From positions 124,001 through 188,000 of the forward strand of contig CAVXPU010000002.1 of assembly GCA_963763855.1 (NCBI GenBank): 64,000 nt of DNA, written 5' to 3'. The position numbers and the translations under genes were made by a program. Shown piece after piece: positions 37,180-45,563 of this stretch. The notes beneath the pieces were generated by a model, which was not told where the DNA came from, searched no databases, and was given only the letters and a program-made list of their open reading frames with translations. Position 1 is the stretch's first letter; each line of letters starts with the position of its first letter. The stretch is from JAIBCC01 sp963763855. GTDB lineage: Bacteria; Acidobacteriota; Blastocatellia; Pyrinomonadales; Pyrinomonadaceae.

Positions 37180-38058
37180 ATGCTAAGAAAATTTGAATTC
37201 ACCTCAATTCTCGGTTGGTCTGTTAGCCGTTGGGACACTTTTACTGCCTGTAAAAGGCAGTATTATTACCAGTATTACGGCAAGTACGATCAAGATAATC
37301 GTCTGCAAATTAATGTTTTGAAGGGACTTACAACGATTCCCTTGGAAATTGGGAATGTTACACATAAGATCTTGGAAATACTTCTCCAAAGACTGCAAAA
37401 ATCTCCATTGGCAATTGATGAAGCAAAACTTTTGGATTTTACGAAGCATCGTATGCACGTAATTCTTGAAGATAAAGAGTTTGCAGAGATCTATTACAAA
37501 AAGCTTGATGCGATTAATCCTGAAGAAACGATCTTACCAAAAGTTTCGCAAGCGTTGATGAATTTTGTAAAAAGCGAGCGTCTGCCGTGGCTCTTTGAAA
37601 AGGCTTTGGCGAGCAAAGACCAATGGATTATTGATCCAGAAGGCTATGGAGAATGCCGGATTGACGGACAAAAAGCCTATTGTAAAGTAGATTTTCTTTT
37701 TCCGATTGGCGACGAATTACATATTTTGGACTGGAAAACTGGAAAAAAAGACGACGCTAAACACAGCAAACAACTTCGCGGATATGTGACGTGGGCATAT
37801 TTTCATTTTGAGAAGGAATATTCGAAAATCAAACCGTCTGTCGCGTATCTTTTACCGGAATACAACGAGCGTTCGATAGTTGTTACCGAAGATGATATCG
37901 AAGTTTTTTCCGATCAAATCCGCGAAGAAACCAAGGAAATGTATAAATATTGCGAAGATATTGAAGACAATATTCCTCTCGCAAAGGTTCAATTCGAAAT
38001 GACGGAAAACCGAAATATTTGCAGATTTTGTAATTTTCGGGAACTTTGCGGAAGGTAA
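37180..38058 (+). CDS. PD-(D/E)XK family nuclease (RecB/Cas4-like)
   Basis: A 292-aa cytoplasmic nuclease. The N-terminal WSVSRWDTFTACKRQYYY carries a cysteine. VDFLFPIGDELHILDWKTGK in the middle is the D-x(n)-DxK catalytic core (D..DWKTG), and the C-terminal C-x-x-C pair ICRFC with ELCG completes a Cys cluster, the four-cysteine iron-sulfur arrangement of Cas4/AddB-type exonucleases. No CRISPR array or helicase partner is adjacent, though a HerA-like ATPase lies 4 kb away. DNA repair is the likely role. Confidence 0.85.
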   Translation: MLRKFEFTSILGWSVSRWDTFTACKRQYYYQYYGKYDQDNRLQINVLKGLTTIPLEIGNVTHKILEILLQRLQKSPLAIDEAKLLDFTKHRMHVILEDKEFAEIYYKKLDAINPEETILPKVSQALMNFVKSERLPWLFEKALASKDQWIIDPEGYGECRIDGQKAYCKVDFLFPIGDELHILDWKTGKKDDAKHSKQLRGYVTWAYFHFEKEYSKIKPSVAYLLPEYNERSIVVTEDDIEVFSDQIREETKEMYKYCEDIEDNIPLAKVQFEMTENRNICRFCNFRELCGR

Positions 38059-38065
38059 ATTCTTT

Positions 38066-38158
38066 GCAGAAACCCGCACGAAGTTAGGGTGTATTTCTTT
38101 ATCATTTAAGTTGTTCAGTTTCCAGCATTTGACACCCTTACTTCGTGCGGGTTTCGGC
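38066..38158. repeat. Palindromic repeat, relative of the 31.6-kb array
   Basis: The left arm GCAGAAACCCGCACGAAGTT is mirrored by the right arm ending CTTCGTGCGGGTTTCGGC, with a longer, different centre than the 31.6-kb copies. It fills the gap between two convergent genes and could serve as a terminator for both. Confidence 0.8.
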
Positions 38159-38159
38159 A

Positions 38160-38513
38160 TTACGAAAACAAATCGGGCTGGATATCTTCTTCAAACCCCT
38201 CAGGTGTCCACCGATAAACGTTCAGATCACATTTCTCGTTTTTGAAAACTACGCCTTCTTGTTCGAGCAGATTTTGTTGGAGATTGAAAGGAACGGTCAT
38301 TTTCGCGGTCGAACAACCGCCTTGCGAATTTATAACCCTTTGCCACGGAACATTTTCGGTCGAAGCCGCGTGCATCACGTATCCGATCGTGCGGGCAGTG
38401 TAGCCGTCGCCTAATATCAACGCGATCTGTCCGTAAGTCATCACTTTTCCTGCGGGGATTTGCCGGACGATCTCGTAAACCTTCTCACGATAGCTTTGTT
38501 CATCTACGTTCAT
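38160..38513 (-). CDS. Alkyltransferase-like (ATL) protein, MGMT family without the active cysteine
   Basis: A 117-aa protein. It has the C-terminal-domain motifs of O6-alkylguanine-DNA alkyltransferase: IPAGKVMTYGQIA, a helix-turn-helix with RTIGYVMHAAS, and VPWQRVINSQGG, where the normal PCHRV cysteine is replaced by tryptophan. Such ATL proteins bind O6-alkylguanine lesions and hand them to nucleotide excision repair instead of removing the alkyl group (family knowledge). The ATG at 38513 is the only sensible start. Confidence 0.9.
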   Translation of the reverse strand: MNVDEQSYREKVYEIVRQIPAGKVMTYGQIALILGDGYTARTIGYVMHAASTENVPWQRVINSQGGCSTAKMTVPFNLQQNLLEQEGVVFKNEKCDLNVYRWTPEGFEEDIQPDLFS

Positions 38514-38634
38514 TTGAGTCTAAAGTCTCAAGTCCAAAGTCTAAAGTCAAATTAACCGCGAAACCACACTAAATTTCACGAAATGATTTCAAAAACTATT
38601 CGTGTAAGTTTGCGTTTGTTCGTGGCTAAGAATT

Positions 38635-40335
38635 TTAAAACAACCCGACGACATTGCCGTTTTCATCAATGTCGATTCTCTCCGCCGCCGGATGTGCGGG
38701 CAAGGCAGGCATCGTACGCATATCCCCGCAAATCGGATAGATAAATCCGGCTCCAACGCTCGCTCTTACTTCTCGAATCGGTAATGTAAAACCGCTCGGA
38801 GCACCTTTCAACGTTGGATCGTGGCTCAGGCTGAGGTGAGTTTTCGCCATACAAATTGGAAGATTTCCAAAGCCATTTGCTTCATAATCCTTAATTTGCT
38901 CGCCAGCTTGCGATGTAAAACTAACGTCTTTCGCACCGTAAATTTTGGTCGCGATCGTTTCAATTTTTGCGACGATCGGCTGATCCAAATCGTACAAAAA
39001 CTTAAATTCACTAGGTTCATCAGCGGCGGCTACCGTCATTTCCGCAAGTTCGATCGCACCTTTTCCGCCGTCCGCCCAATGCCGCGAAACTGCCGCACCC
39101 AACGCTCCCGCTTCGATGGAAATCCGTCTAATCGCTTCGATTTCTTCAGGATGATCTGTTTCAAAAGCGTTAATCGCGACAACGGGTGTAACGCCGTGGA
39201 TCTTGATATTTTCGATCTGTTTGATGAGATTTGAGGCACCGGCTTCGACATCGGCAACGTTCAGCTCCAGCATTTCGGGCGGAAGCACTTTGCCCGCGAC
39301 TACCCGGTATTTTCCGCTATGAGCCTTTAAGGCTCTAACTGTTGCGACTAATACACATGCGTCCGGAACGAGACCGCTGTATCGGCATTTGATATTAAAG
39401 AATTTCTCCGCTCCGATATCCGCTCCAAAGCCTGATTCGGTCAGCAGATAATCGCCGCATTTACTAGCGATCAAATCTGCCAAAATACTGCTATTTCCGT
39501 GGGCGACATTGGCAAATGGTCCGGCGTGAACGAGTGCGGGCGTGTTTTCAAGCGTCTGCATCAGCGTCGGGCGAAGTGCATCTCGCATCAAAACTGTCAT
39601 CGCTCCCGCCGCACCGATCATTTCCGCCGTCACGGGTTTTTTGTCGTAAGTCATCCCGATCACGATTCGACCGAAGCGTTTTCGCATATCCCGCAGCGAA
39701 TTGGTCAACGCCAAAATCGCCATCACCTCCGAAGCGACCGTAATATCAAACCCCGTTTCACGCGGAACTCCGCCTTCTAATTTCCCGCCTAACCCAATGA
39801 TAATTTTACGCAACGCACGGTCGTTCATATCTACGACGCGTTTCCAGGTGATGCTGTATGGATCAATATTGAGAGCGTTTCCACGCATCAGATCGTTGTC
39901 AATCATCGTTGCAAGTAGATTATTTGCAGCACTTACGGCGTGAATATCGCCGGTGAGATGAAGGTTAAACGTTTCCATCGGAACGACCTGCGAATAACCG
40001 CCGCCGGCTGCACCGCCTTTGATTCCAAACGTCGGACCCTGCGAAGGCTGCCGCAGAGTGATCACCGCACGTTTGCCGATATGCTTCATCGCTTCGCCGA
40101 TTCCAATGAGCGTGGTCGATTTGCCTTCGCCAAGCGGAGTGGGCGTAATCGCGGAAACGTCGATGTATTTTGCGTTTGGTCGGTTTCGTACTTTTGAGAG
40201 AACGTCTAAACGAAGTTTTGCGATGTATGGACTGCCGTAAATATCAAAATCATCGGCACTTAAATCCATCTGCTCGGCAATTTCACCGATTGGTTTGAGA
40301 GTAGCTTTTTGTGCTATTGCTAAATCCGTTTGCAT
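38635..40335 (-). CDS. fhs: Formate-tetrahydrofolate ligase
   Basis: A 566-aa enzyme that makes 10-formyl-THF from formate, THF and ATP, supplying one-carbon units. The P-loop-type motif TPTPLGEGKSTT lies near residue 65. It is followed by LRQPSQGPTFGIKGGAAGGG and NLHLTGDIHAV, which are signature stretches of the family, and the length is normal. The stop is 120 bases from the next gene. The upstream region holds a palindromic repeat rather than a recognised riboswitch. Confidence 0.96.
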   Translation of the reverse strand: MQTDLAIAQKATLKPIGEIAEQMDLSADDFDIYGSPYIAKLRLDVLSKVRNRPNAKYIDVSAITPTPLGEGKSTTLIGIGEAMKHIGKRAVITLRQPSQGPTFGIKGGAAGGGYSQVVPMETFNLHLTGDIHAVSAANNLLATMIDNDLMRGNALNIDPYSITWKRVVDMNDRALRKIIIGLGGKLEGGVPRETGFDITVASEVMAILALTNSLRDMRKRFGRIVIGMTYDKKPVTAEMIGAAGAMTVLMRDALRPTLMQTLENTPALVHAGPFANVAHGNSSILADLIASKCGDYLLTESGFGADIGAEKFFNIKCRYSGLVPDACVLVATVRALKAHSGKYRVVAGKVLPPEMLELNVADVEAGASNLIKQIENIKIHGVTPVVAINAFETDHPEEIEAIRRISIEAGALGAAVSRHWADGGKGAIELAEMTVAAADEPSEFKFLYDLDQPIVAKIETIATKIYGAKDVSFTSQAGEQIKDYEANGFGNLPICMAKTHLSLSHDPTLKGAPSGFTLPIREVRASVGAGFIYPICGDMRTMPALPAHPAAERIDIDENGNVVGLF

Positions 40336-40348
40336 ATCTTTTGTTTTT

Positions 40349-40443
40349 GCCCGCGAATCCCCGCTAATTGACGCGAATATGAATCAATCTTGCAACACGT
40401 CACAATGAAAGTAATTCGCGAAAATTCGCGTTGATTCGCGGGC
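40349..40443. repeat. Inverted repeat between fhs and the cyclase gene
   Basis: GCCCGCGAATC at 40349 is mirrored by GATTCGCGGGC at 40433-40443, and inner CGCGAAT blocks pair as well (GACGCGAAT / ATTCGCGTTGA). It is a dispersed palindromic element with a different sequence from the other families in the window. Confidence 0.7.
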
Positions 40444-40455
40444 AACCTTCTCGTG

Positions 40456-41091
40456 TTACTTTTCCCTTAAAACCGTCCTCGCAGGCGACCCGTCGCCCGT
40501 TCCGCCAATAATTTTCAGAGGCAGACAGAACACTTCATAATTCCCCGCCGGAACTTCCCGCAAATCCAATCCCTCAATTATCACTACTTCTTTTTCGAGC
40601 AATGTAATGTGTGTATCAAAGGATTTCGCTCCAAATTTTTCGACCGAAAGATAATCGATCCCAACAAGTTTCACGCCCTTTTCCACCAACACTTTAGCCG
40701 CTTCGGGCTCAATATAAGTAAAATCTTCGCGGAATCCTTTTTCGGGTTCGTTCCAAAAATTTGAGTTTCTCGTCTTAAATAAAACTCTTTCAACATTCTG
40801 CAGTTTTTCGACGTGCTTTGCCGTAATCGCCATCACATTTTCGTCTAATTCCACAACCTCGCAATCGCCGATAAGTTTATACAAATCAAGTTCGTCAACC
40901 CGCCGCGTTCCTTCAATAAAATGATTCGGAGCGTCAACGTGGGTGGCAGTATGCACGCCCATTGTAATCTGCGAAACATTTGCCGCATCACCATTGGCAA
41001 TCGCCGAACAAACGTCAATTTTAACCTTCGGGTCGCCCGGAAATGTGGGAACTATTTCACTTACGGCAATTGTTACATCGTATATTTTCAT
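40456..41091 (-). CDS. Cyclase family protein, kynurenine formamidase-like
   Basis: A 211-aa metal-dependent hydrolase. HTATHVDAPNHFIEG is the HxxTHxDxPxH zinc motif of the KynB/cyclase family. GIDYLSVEKFG and the C-terminal region RxVPAG are also family-typical. KynB hydrolyses N-formylkynurenine in tryptophan breakdown, but no other kynurenine genes are near, and many homologs act on other substrates. The gene begins at ATG 41091, just after the repeat at 41106. Substrate uncertain. Confidence 0.85.
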   Translation of the reverse strand: MKIYDVTIAVSEIVPTFPGDPKVKIDVCSAIANGDAANVSQITMGVHTATHVDAPNHFIEGTRRVDELDLYKLIGDCEVVELDENVMAITAKHVEKLQNVERVLFKTRNSNFWNEPEKGFREDFTYIEPEAAKVLVEKGVKLVGIDYLSVEKFGAKSFDTHITLLEKEVVIIEGLDLREVPAGNYEVFCLPLKIIGGTGDGSPARTVLREK

Positions 41092-41105
41092 AGATTTTCA
41101 TTTAC

Positions 41106-41132
41106 GGAACGCGGGCTGCCAGCCTGCCTTCC
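41106..41132. repeat. Repeat copy 1 flanking the 266-aa gene
   Basis: GGAACGCGGGCTGCCAGCCT followed by GCCTTCC. A near-identical copy in the same orientation lies at 41966-41992. The pair brackets the gene at 41153-41953. Confidence 0.75.
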
Positions 41133-41152
41133 ATTCCATTCATATCTTTAAT

Positions 41153-41953
41153 TTAATGCCTTTTTCTAAACTTTTTCGCCGTTCGTTTTTTGGGAAAAGT
41201 TTCAGGCGTTGGCTTTGGCGGCTTTTCACCTTTTGGAACTAACCATAATTCAATCTCTTGCCATTCTCGATAACCGCCGTTGATTGTTCTGAGCCTCGAT
41301 GGGTCAATTTTGTGATTCCGGACAAGATAGTTCTTTTCTTTGCGTAAAATGTGATTGATTGTCGCGGCTGAATCCGGAGGATCTCCCCATTTGGGATCAT
41401 ACTCGCCATAGAAAATTACATATGCGTTTAAGTTGGAGTTTTCTTTTAATAATCGGGCGAATGTCCTCAAAGAAGCATCCTTTTCGTGCTTGCGAAACAA
41501 GTCAATCGGAAAGTGAGCCTCAAATTTATCGGTCGGATAAGGAAAAGTGTCAAAATTAACTGTTTGAATTAGATTCAATTCTCCATAAACTGACTTGTCT
41601 AAAGGCGGTTTGTCCCCCATTGGCACAACCCAGAGGGCAATATTTTGCAAGTCTGCAACCCCGCCATTTACGATTTCGAATCTATTTTCAGGAAGTTGTA
41701 AAACCTCTGTTAAATACTTTTTCAATCTTTCTCCAAAACGGATATAAAAACCAAACGGCATCCTTTTTTCACGTTCAATTGCTATGATTCCTTTTGCAGT
41801 TGGATTTCGGGACAATTCAAACTCCATAGCTCCAACTCTAAGTTCCAAGTCTTCAGAAATTACCGGACCAATCTCATCAATCTTATACGCTTGAGCAAAA
41901 AGAGAAATGCTGAAAACGAATAAAAGAATAATTGTAGCGGGAATATTTTTCAT
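41153..41953 (-). CDS. Secreted protein with a duplicated NGG..LW.VP.G.KPP domain
   Basis: A 266-aa exported protein with a signal peptide (about 1-20). Two homologous halves: the first ends ...RFEIVNGGVADLQNIALW followed by VVPMGDKPP; the second ends ...RLRTINGGYREWQEIELW followed by LVPKGEKPP. The basic tail (PKKRTAKKFRKRH) ends the protein. The repeated unit resembles a domain that occurs in other acidobacterial secreted proteins (recollection). Function unknown; internal duplication and export suggest surface or periplasmic binding. It is bracketed by two copies of a 27-base repeat. Confidence 0.82.
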   Translation of the reverse strand: MKNIPATIILLFVFSISLFAQAYKIDEIGPVISEDLELRVGAMEFELSRNPTAKGIIAIEREKRMPFGFYIRFGERLKKYLTEVLQLPENRFEIVNGGVADLQNIALWVVPMGDKPPLDKSVYGELNLIQTVNFDTFPYPTDKFEAHFPIDLFRKHEKDASLRTFARLLKENSNLNAYVIFYGEYDPKWGDPPDSAATINHILRKEKNYLVRNHKIDPSRLRTINGGYREWQEIELWLVPKGEKPPKPTPETFPKKRTAKKFRKRH

Positions 41954-41965
41954 GTTTATTCCATT

Positions 41966-41992
41966 GGAACGCGGACTGCCAGCGTGCCTTCC
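41966..41992. repeat. Repeat copy 2 flanking the 266-aa gene
   Basis: GGAACGCGGACTGCCAGCGT followed by GCCTTCC; it differs from the copy at 41106-41132 at two positions. It lies just before the end of the HerA-like gene. Confidence 0.75.
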
Positions 41993-41994
41993 GT

Positions 41995-43689
41995 CTAAAT
42001 CCTAATTCCGCCAATCTTCTCGTCATCATCTTTCGGCTTCGGCTTGATATAAATCGCCTCGTCCATTTCGCGGTGTTCCTTTGCGTCGCCGGAGTGCCAT
42101 TTTGCCCATTCGTCTGGTGCGTCGAAAGTTTCGCCGCCGTGTTTGGTGATGCGTGAGCGGATGCGGCACATTACCGGAGTATTTACGCCAACGCCCGAAA
42201 TTATTGCTTGTCCTTTGGTTAAAGCGGGTAATTCCGCGAGCATCGCACGCCCTGCTCCTTCTACGGATTGAGCAATCGTTTGCTGATCGATCGGGTTGAC
42301 GATTCGCATGATGATTTGCGTCATACATTGCGAAAGAACGTCTTGATCGAGTTTGCCCGGTCGTTGTGTAATCAAGCCGATTCCAACTCCGAATTTGCGT
42401 CCTTCAGCGAGAATTTGTTTCAAAATATTGGTCGAAACCACGCTCGCACCTGCGGGAGCAAAACGATGTGCTTCTTCCAAAAGTGTGAAAACCGGATAAG
42501 GCAAATAATTCTCCGTATTTGGCAAGCTTTCACCGCGAACTGTCATCATTCGAGCCTTATTAACGCGACGCAAAAGCGTGCCGACGATCACTTGCTGTTC
42601 GTTCTGCTCAATATCGGAAAGTTGCAAAACTGTGCAGCGGCCGGGAAGAAAAAGTTCATTGAGAGCGATGTGTTCGGATGCGGAAAATATGCTGTCTTTT
42701 TTGTCAAAACGATTGTCCATCCGCCACAAAAGTCCCTCGATCGAAGAAACATTTCCGCCATCGCCTTTGCCGTTCTCGTTGCCGTATTTTTCTTCTACAA
42801 CGCAATCCCGTAAATCATGATAACCCCACAAACCTCGCTCGAAATCTTTTCTCTCTTTTAGTTTGTTATACGCTAAGTGCAAGAAATGCAACATCTTATC
42901 GGATGTTCCCTCGGGCAAAAGATATTTCACATCCGCTTCCGTCAAACTCGAAAAACGCACTTTAATTTTCTCTGGCAAGTAAATTTTTACTTCGGGTGCG
43001 TAGCCTTTTCTGACAAATTTTTCGTGGGAATGAATCGAATTCATTGTGTGATATTCGCCGTGCGGATCGACGATTAAAACGGCTGCTCCGTTGTGAGGCT
43101 GCATCAATTCTTCAATGAAAACTCCTGCAGTATATGATTTTCCAGAACCGGTAGAAGCTAGAATCGCAAGGTGGGTGGAAACAACATCTTTAACCGATAA
43201 AACAATCGGAACTTCTCCATCTGCACGAGTTAGCAGACTTCCGATATGTGCCGAACCAACGTCAGACTGTTTTTTCGGACTCAAAACTTTCGAGAGAGTT
43301 TGCGAAGATGCCAGATAGCAAGCGTCGCCTGGATTTGGCGGAATTCGCGGATTAACAAAATCGCCAATTTTTTCGCTAAAATAGCCAATCGTTTCAACAG
43401 TAATTTCATAAATCTCGGCAGAATCGCCATCTAAGCCAATCAAGGCGGAAACCGAATTTGGCGGCGTATTTGGATCAGACAAAAAAGCATCCGGCAGATT
43501 ACGGACAAGCCTTCTGGAATTAATTGTGCCGATAATTTGGCGGGAATCTTCGCCGTCAACTGCTTGATAATAAACGAATTCGCCGATTCTCGTATTCGTA
43601 TTATCAGTTGTGATAAACAGAAATTCGTGCGGCAGTTCACCCGGTCCTTTAACCGTGCCGATTAAGATGTCTGAAATTTGTGAATCCAT
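41995..43689 (-). CDS. HerA-like ATP-binding protein (DUF87 helicase/translocase)
   Basis: A 564-aa ATPase of the HerA/FtsK superfamily. An N-terminal HAS-barrel-like region (residues 1-110) is followed by Walker A in LASTGSGKSYTAGVFIEE near residue 180, Walker B TLLEEAHRFAP in the second half, and a C-terminal sensor region GLITQRPGKLDQDVLSQC. HerA forms hexamers that translocate DNA, usually with the nuclease NurA in repair. NurA is not in the window. It diverges from the aspartoacylase gene by 48 bases. Confidence 0.88.
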   Translation of the reverse strand: MDSQISDILIGTVKGPGELPHEFLFITTDNTNTRIGEFVYYQAVDGEDSRQIIGTINSRRLVRNLPDAFLSDPNTPPNSVSALIGLDGDSAEIYEITVETIGYFSEKIGDFVNPRIPPNPGDACYLASSQTLSKVLSPKKQSDVGSAHIGSLLTRADGEVPIVLSVKDVVSTHLAILASTGSGKSYTAGVFIEELMQPHNGAAVLIVDPHGEYHTMNSIHSHEKFVRKGYAPEVKIYLPEKIKVRFSSLTEADVKYLLPEGTSDKMLHFLHLAYNKLKERKDFERGLWGYHDLRDCVVEEKYGNENGKGDGGNVSSIEGLLWRMDNRFDKKDSIFSASEHIALNELFLPGRCTVLQLSDIEQNEQQVIVGTLLRRVNKARMMTVRGESLPNTENYLPYPVFTLLEEAHRFAPAGASVVSTNILKQILAEGRKFGVGIGLITQRPGKLDQDVLSQCMTQIIMRIVNPIDQQTIAQSVEGAGRAMLAELPALTKGQAIISGVGVNTPVMCRIRSRITKHGGETFDAPDEWAKWHSGDAKEHREMDEAIYIKPKPKDDDEKIGGIRI

Positions 43690-43737
43690 AGTATTGAGTT
43701 ATGATTTATACGGAGGAATTATATCATAGAGTAACTT

Positions 43738-44928
43738 ATGGTTGGCATGACTAAAGAGTCTCAAATTGTTGCTGAAGGCGAACATATTCTAGGCAAATTT
43801 ATCGGCAATCCGATGGGTAAAACGCTGATTGTTTTTGGTGGAGTTCATGGCAATGAAGCCGCTAGTGTAAAGGCAATCCAACGGATTTTGCCGAAACTCG
43901 AAGGTTTATCTGCAAAACTCAACGGTCGGTTATACGTTCTCGCAGGTAACACGCGAGCGTTGGCAAAAGGTGTTCGTTTTATCGATTCAGATCTCAATCG
44001 TCATTTTACAATTCGCAACGTCAATCAAAATTTACCCCAATCCCATAATGATCCAGAAATCAGCGAAGATGCTGAACAGAAAGAACTTCTCTCGATTTTG
44101 CTCGACATTTTGCGAACCGCTGAAGATGAGGTTTTCGCACTTGATCTGCATTCCACATCGGCTGATGGCGTGCCTTTTGGAACGGTTGGCGATACGCTCC
44201 GTAATCGACATTTCGCACAAAAATTTCCCATCACATTTCTGCTCGGGATCGAAGAACAACTCGAAGGCACGATTTTGGAATATCTAAATAATCTTGGCAC
44301 GGTCACGCTTGGCTTTGAGGGCGGACAGCATTTTGCCGAAAATACGATTGATAACCACGAAGCTTTGATTTGGCTCGCAATCGCAAATACCGAAATTCTA
44401 CGCAGCGAAGATATACCGGAATTTGCGAAGTATTCGGACAATTTGAAAAAATCAACGGGCGGGAAACGAATAGTTGAAATTCGCTATCGGCATGCGATTA
44501 CAGCAAAAGATGAATTTGAAATGCGAAAAGGTTTTGGAAATTTTCAGCCCGTAAACTTCGGGGAAATTTTGGCGAAAGATGCAAAAGGCGATGTAAAAGC
44601 CAATGAAACCGGAATGATTCTTATGCCGCTTTATCAAAAACAGGGTGAAGACGGATTTTTTATCGGGAAAGAAATTTCGCCATTTTGGCTCAGGCTTTCA
44701 GAGATTTTGAGAAGGATGCAAATACCGAAATTTGTACATTGGCTACCGGGTGTAAGCCGCCACGAAACTGAAGAAGGCGTTTACCGAATTAATACCACGA
44801 TTGCACGTATCTTTCCACTGCAAATTTTCCACTTACTTGGATTTAGAAAACGTCGTCAGATCGGAAAGGAATTGATCGTCAGCCGACGCTTGCACGATAC
44901 AAAAAGTCCTTTTGTTGCAAAGAAATAG
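43738..44928 (+). CDS. Succinylglutamate desuccinylase/aspartoacylase family protein
   Basis: A 396-aa zinc-dependent deacylase. VFGGVHGNEAAS carries the HGNE zinc site, DLNRHF the catalytic arginine region, and ALDLHSTSADG the third zinc ligand. About 100 C-terminal residues beyond the catalytic domain are basic and unassigned (RKRRQIGKELIVSRRLHD). It should remove acyl groups from N-acyl amino acids or peptides. The substrate is unresolved because AstE-pathway neighbours are absent. The ATG at 43738 or the one three codons on could be the start. Confidence 0.86.
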   Translation: MVGMTKESQIVAEGEHILGKFIGNPMGKTLIVFGGVHGNEAASVKAIQRILPKLEGLSAKLNGRLYVLAGNTRALAKGVRFIDSDLNRHFTIRNVNQNLPQSHNDPEISEDAEQKELLSILLDILRTAEDEVFALDLHSTSADGVPFGTVGDTLRNRHFAQKFPITFLLGIEEQLEGTILEYLNNLGTVTLGFEGGQHFAENTIDNHEALIWLAIANTEILRSEDIPEFAKYSDNLKKSTGGKRIVEIRYRHAITAKDEFEMRKGFGNFQPVNFGEILAKDAKGDVKANETGMILMPLYQKQGEDGFFIGKEISPFWLRLSEILRRMQIPKFVHWLPGVSRHETEEGVYRINTTIARIFPLQIFHLLGFRKRRQIGKELIVSRRLHDTKSPFVAKK

Positions 44929-45077
44929 GACACGAAAACCTTCTTTAGTCGATTTACAAAACCCTGAATCCGCAATTCGCTAAAAAATTCCTTCGTGTCC
45001 ATATGAGCCGCTGCAAATTCTTAATCGCTTGGAGAATTTGCGAAGTTTTGCAGAGGCAATCTCAAATAACTTTTTCG

Positions 45078-45404
45078 TTATGCAGCACAAGCGATACAAA
45101 CGCTCGTGAATGGAATTGCCGCCAGACGCTTTTCGGCGATTGCATTTCCGCACGAAACGCAAATGCCATAGTTGCCATGTTCCATTAAGTAAAGGGCATG
45201 GTTAATTTGCTCTATTTCAACTCGCATCTTGTCGTCTAAAACTTCCAAGACTTCATCATTTGCCCGCTCCACAGCCTGCTCCGCGAAATCATCGTCAAGC
45301 GGTTTCTCGGTGTGTCTGAGTTGGCTTTCCACTCTGCCGAGACGCTCTGCAAGGCTCTTTCGCTGGTTAATCAAATCGTCTTTGATGGTTTGAAGTACTT
45401 GCAT
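45078..45404 (-). CDS. DksA/TraR family zinc-finger regulator
   Basis: About 108 aa from ATG 45404, with AAGG upstream; the longer reading begins at a TTG and is rejected. A helical coiled-coil region (LAERLGRVESQLRH, then AVERANDEVLEVLDDK) precedes a C4 zinc finger, YGICVSCGNAIAEKRL, ending CIAC. DksA-type proteins bind the secondary channel of RNA polymerase and tune transcription with ppGpp (family knowledge). The DxxDxA tip motif of DksA is not plain here. Confidence 0.85.
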   Translation of the reverse strand: MQVLQTIKDDLINQRKSLAERLGRVESQLRHTEKPLDDDFAEQAVERANDEVLEVLDDKMRVEIEQINHALYLMEHGNYGICVSCGNAIAEKRLAAIPFTSVCIACAA

Positions 45405-45563
45405 ATCAACCTTACCCTTCGCTACAAAGTATAATGCTTTGTAATATTTGATCAACCAAATATATTAGTAGAAATGATAATTAAATGTGAAAGAAAAGTT
45501 AATAATAGAAGATTGTAAGCAGTTAATTCACAACAGCTTACAGTTGATTGAAAATCTTAAAGG

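Noticed and set aside
40336..40455. Folate riboswitch near fhs
   Set aside because: The gap is explained by an inverted repeat, and no THF-riboswitch core was recognised.
41106..41992. Composite transposon around the 266-aa gene
   Set aside because: No transposase and no target duplication; the flanking copies are short repeat elements.
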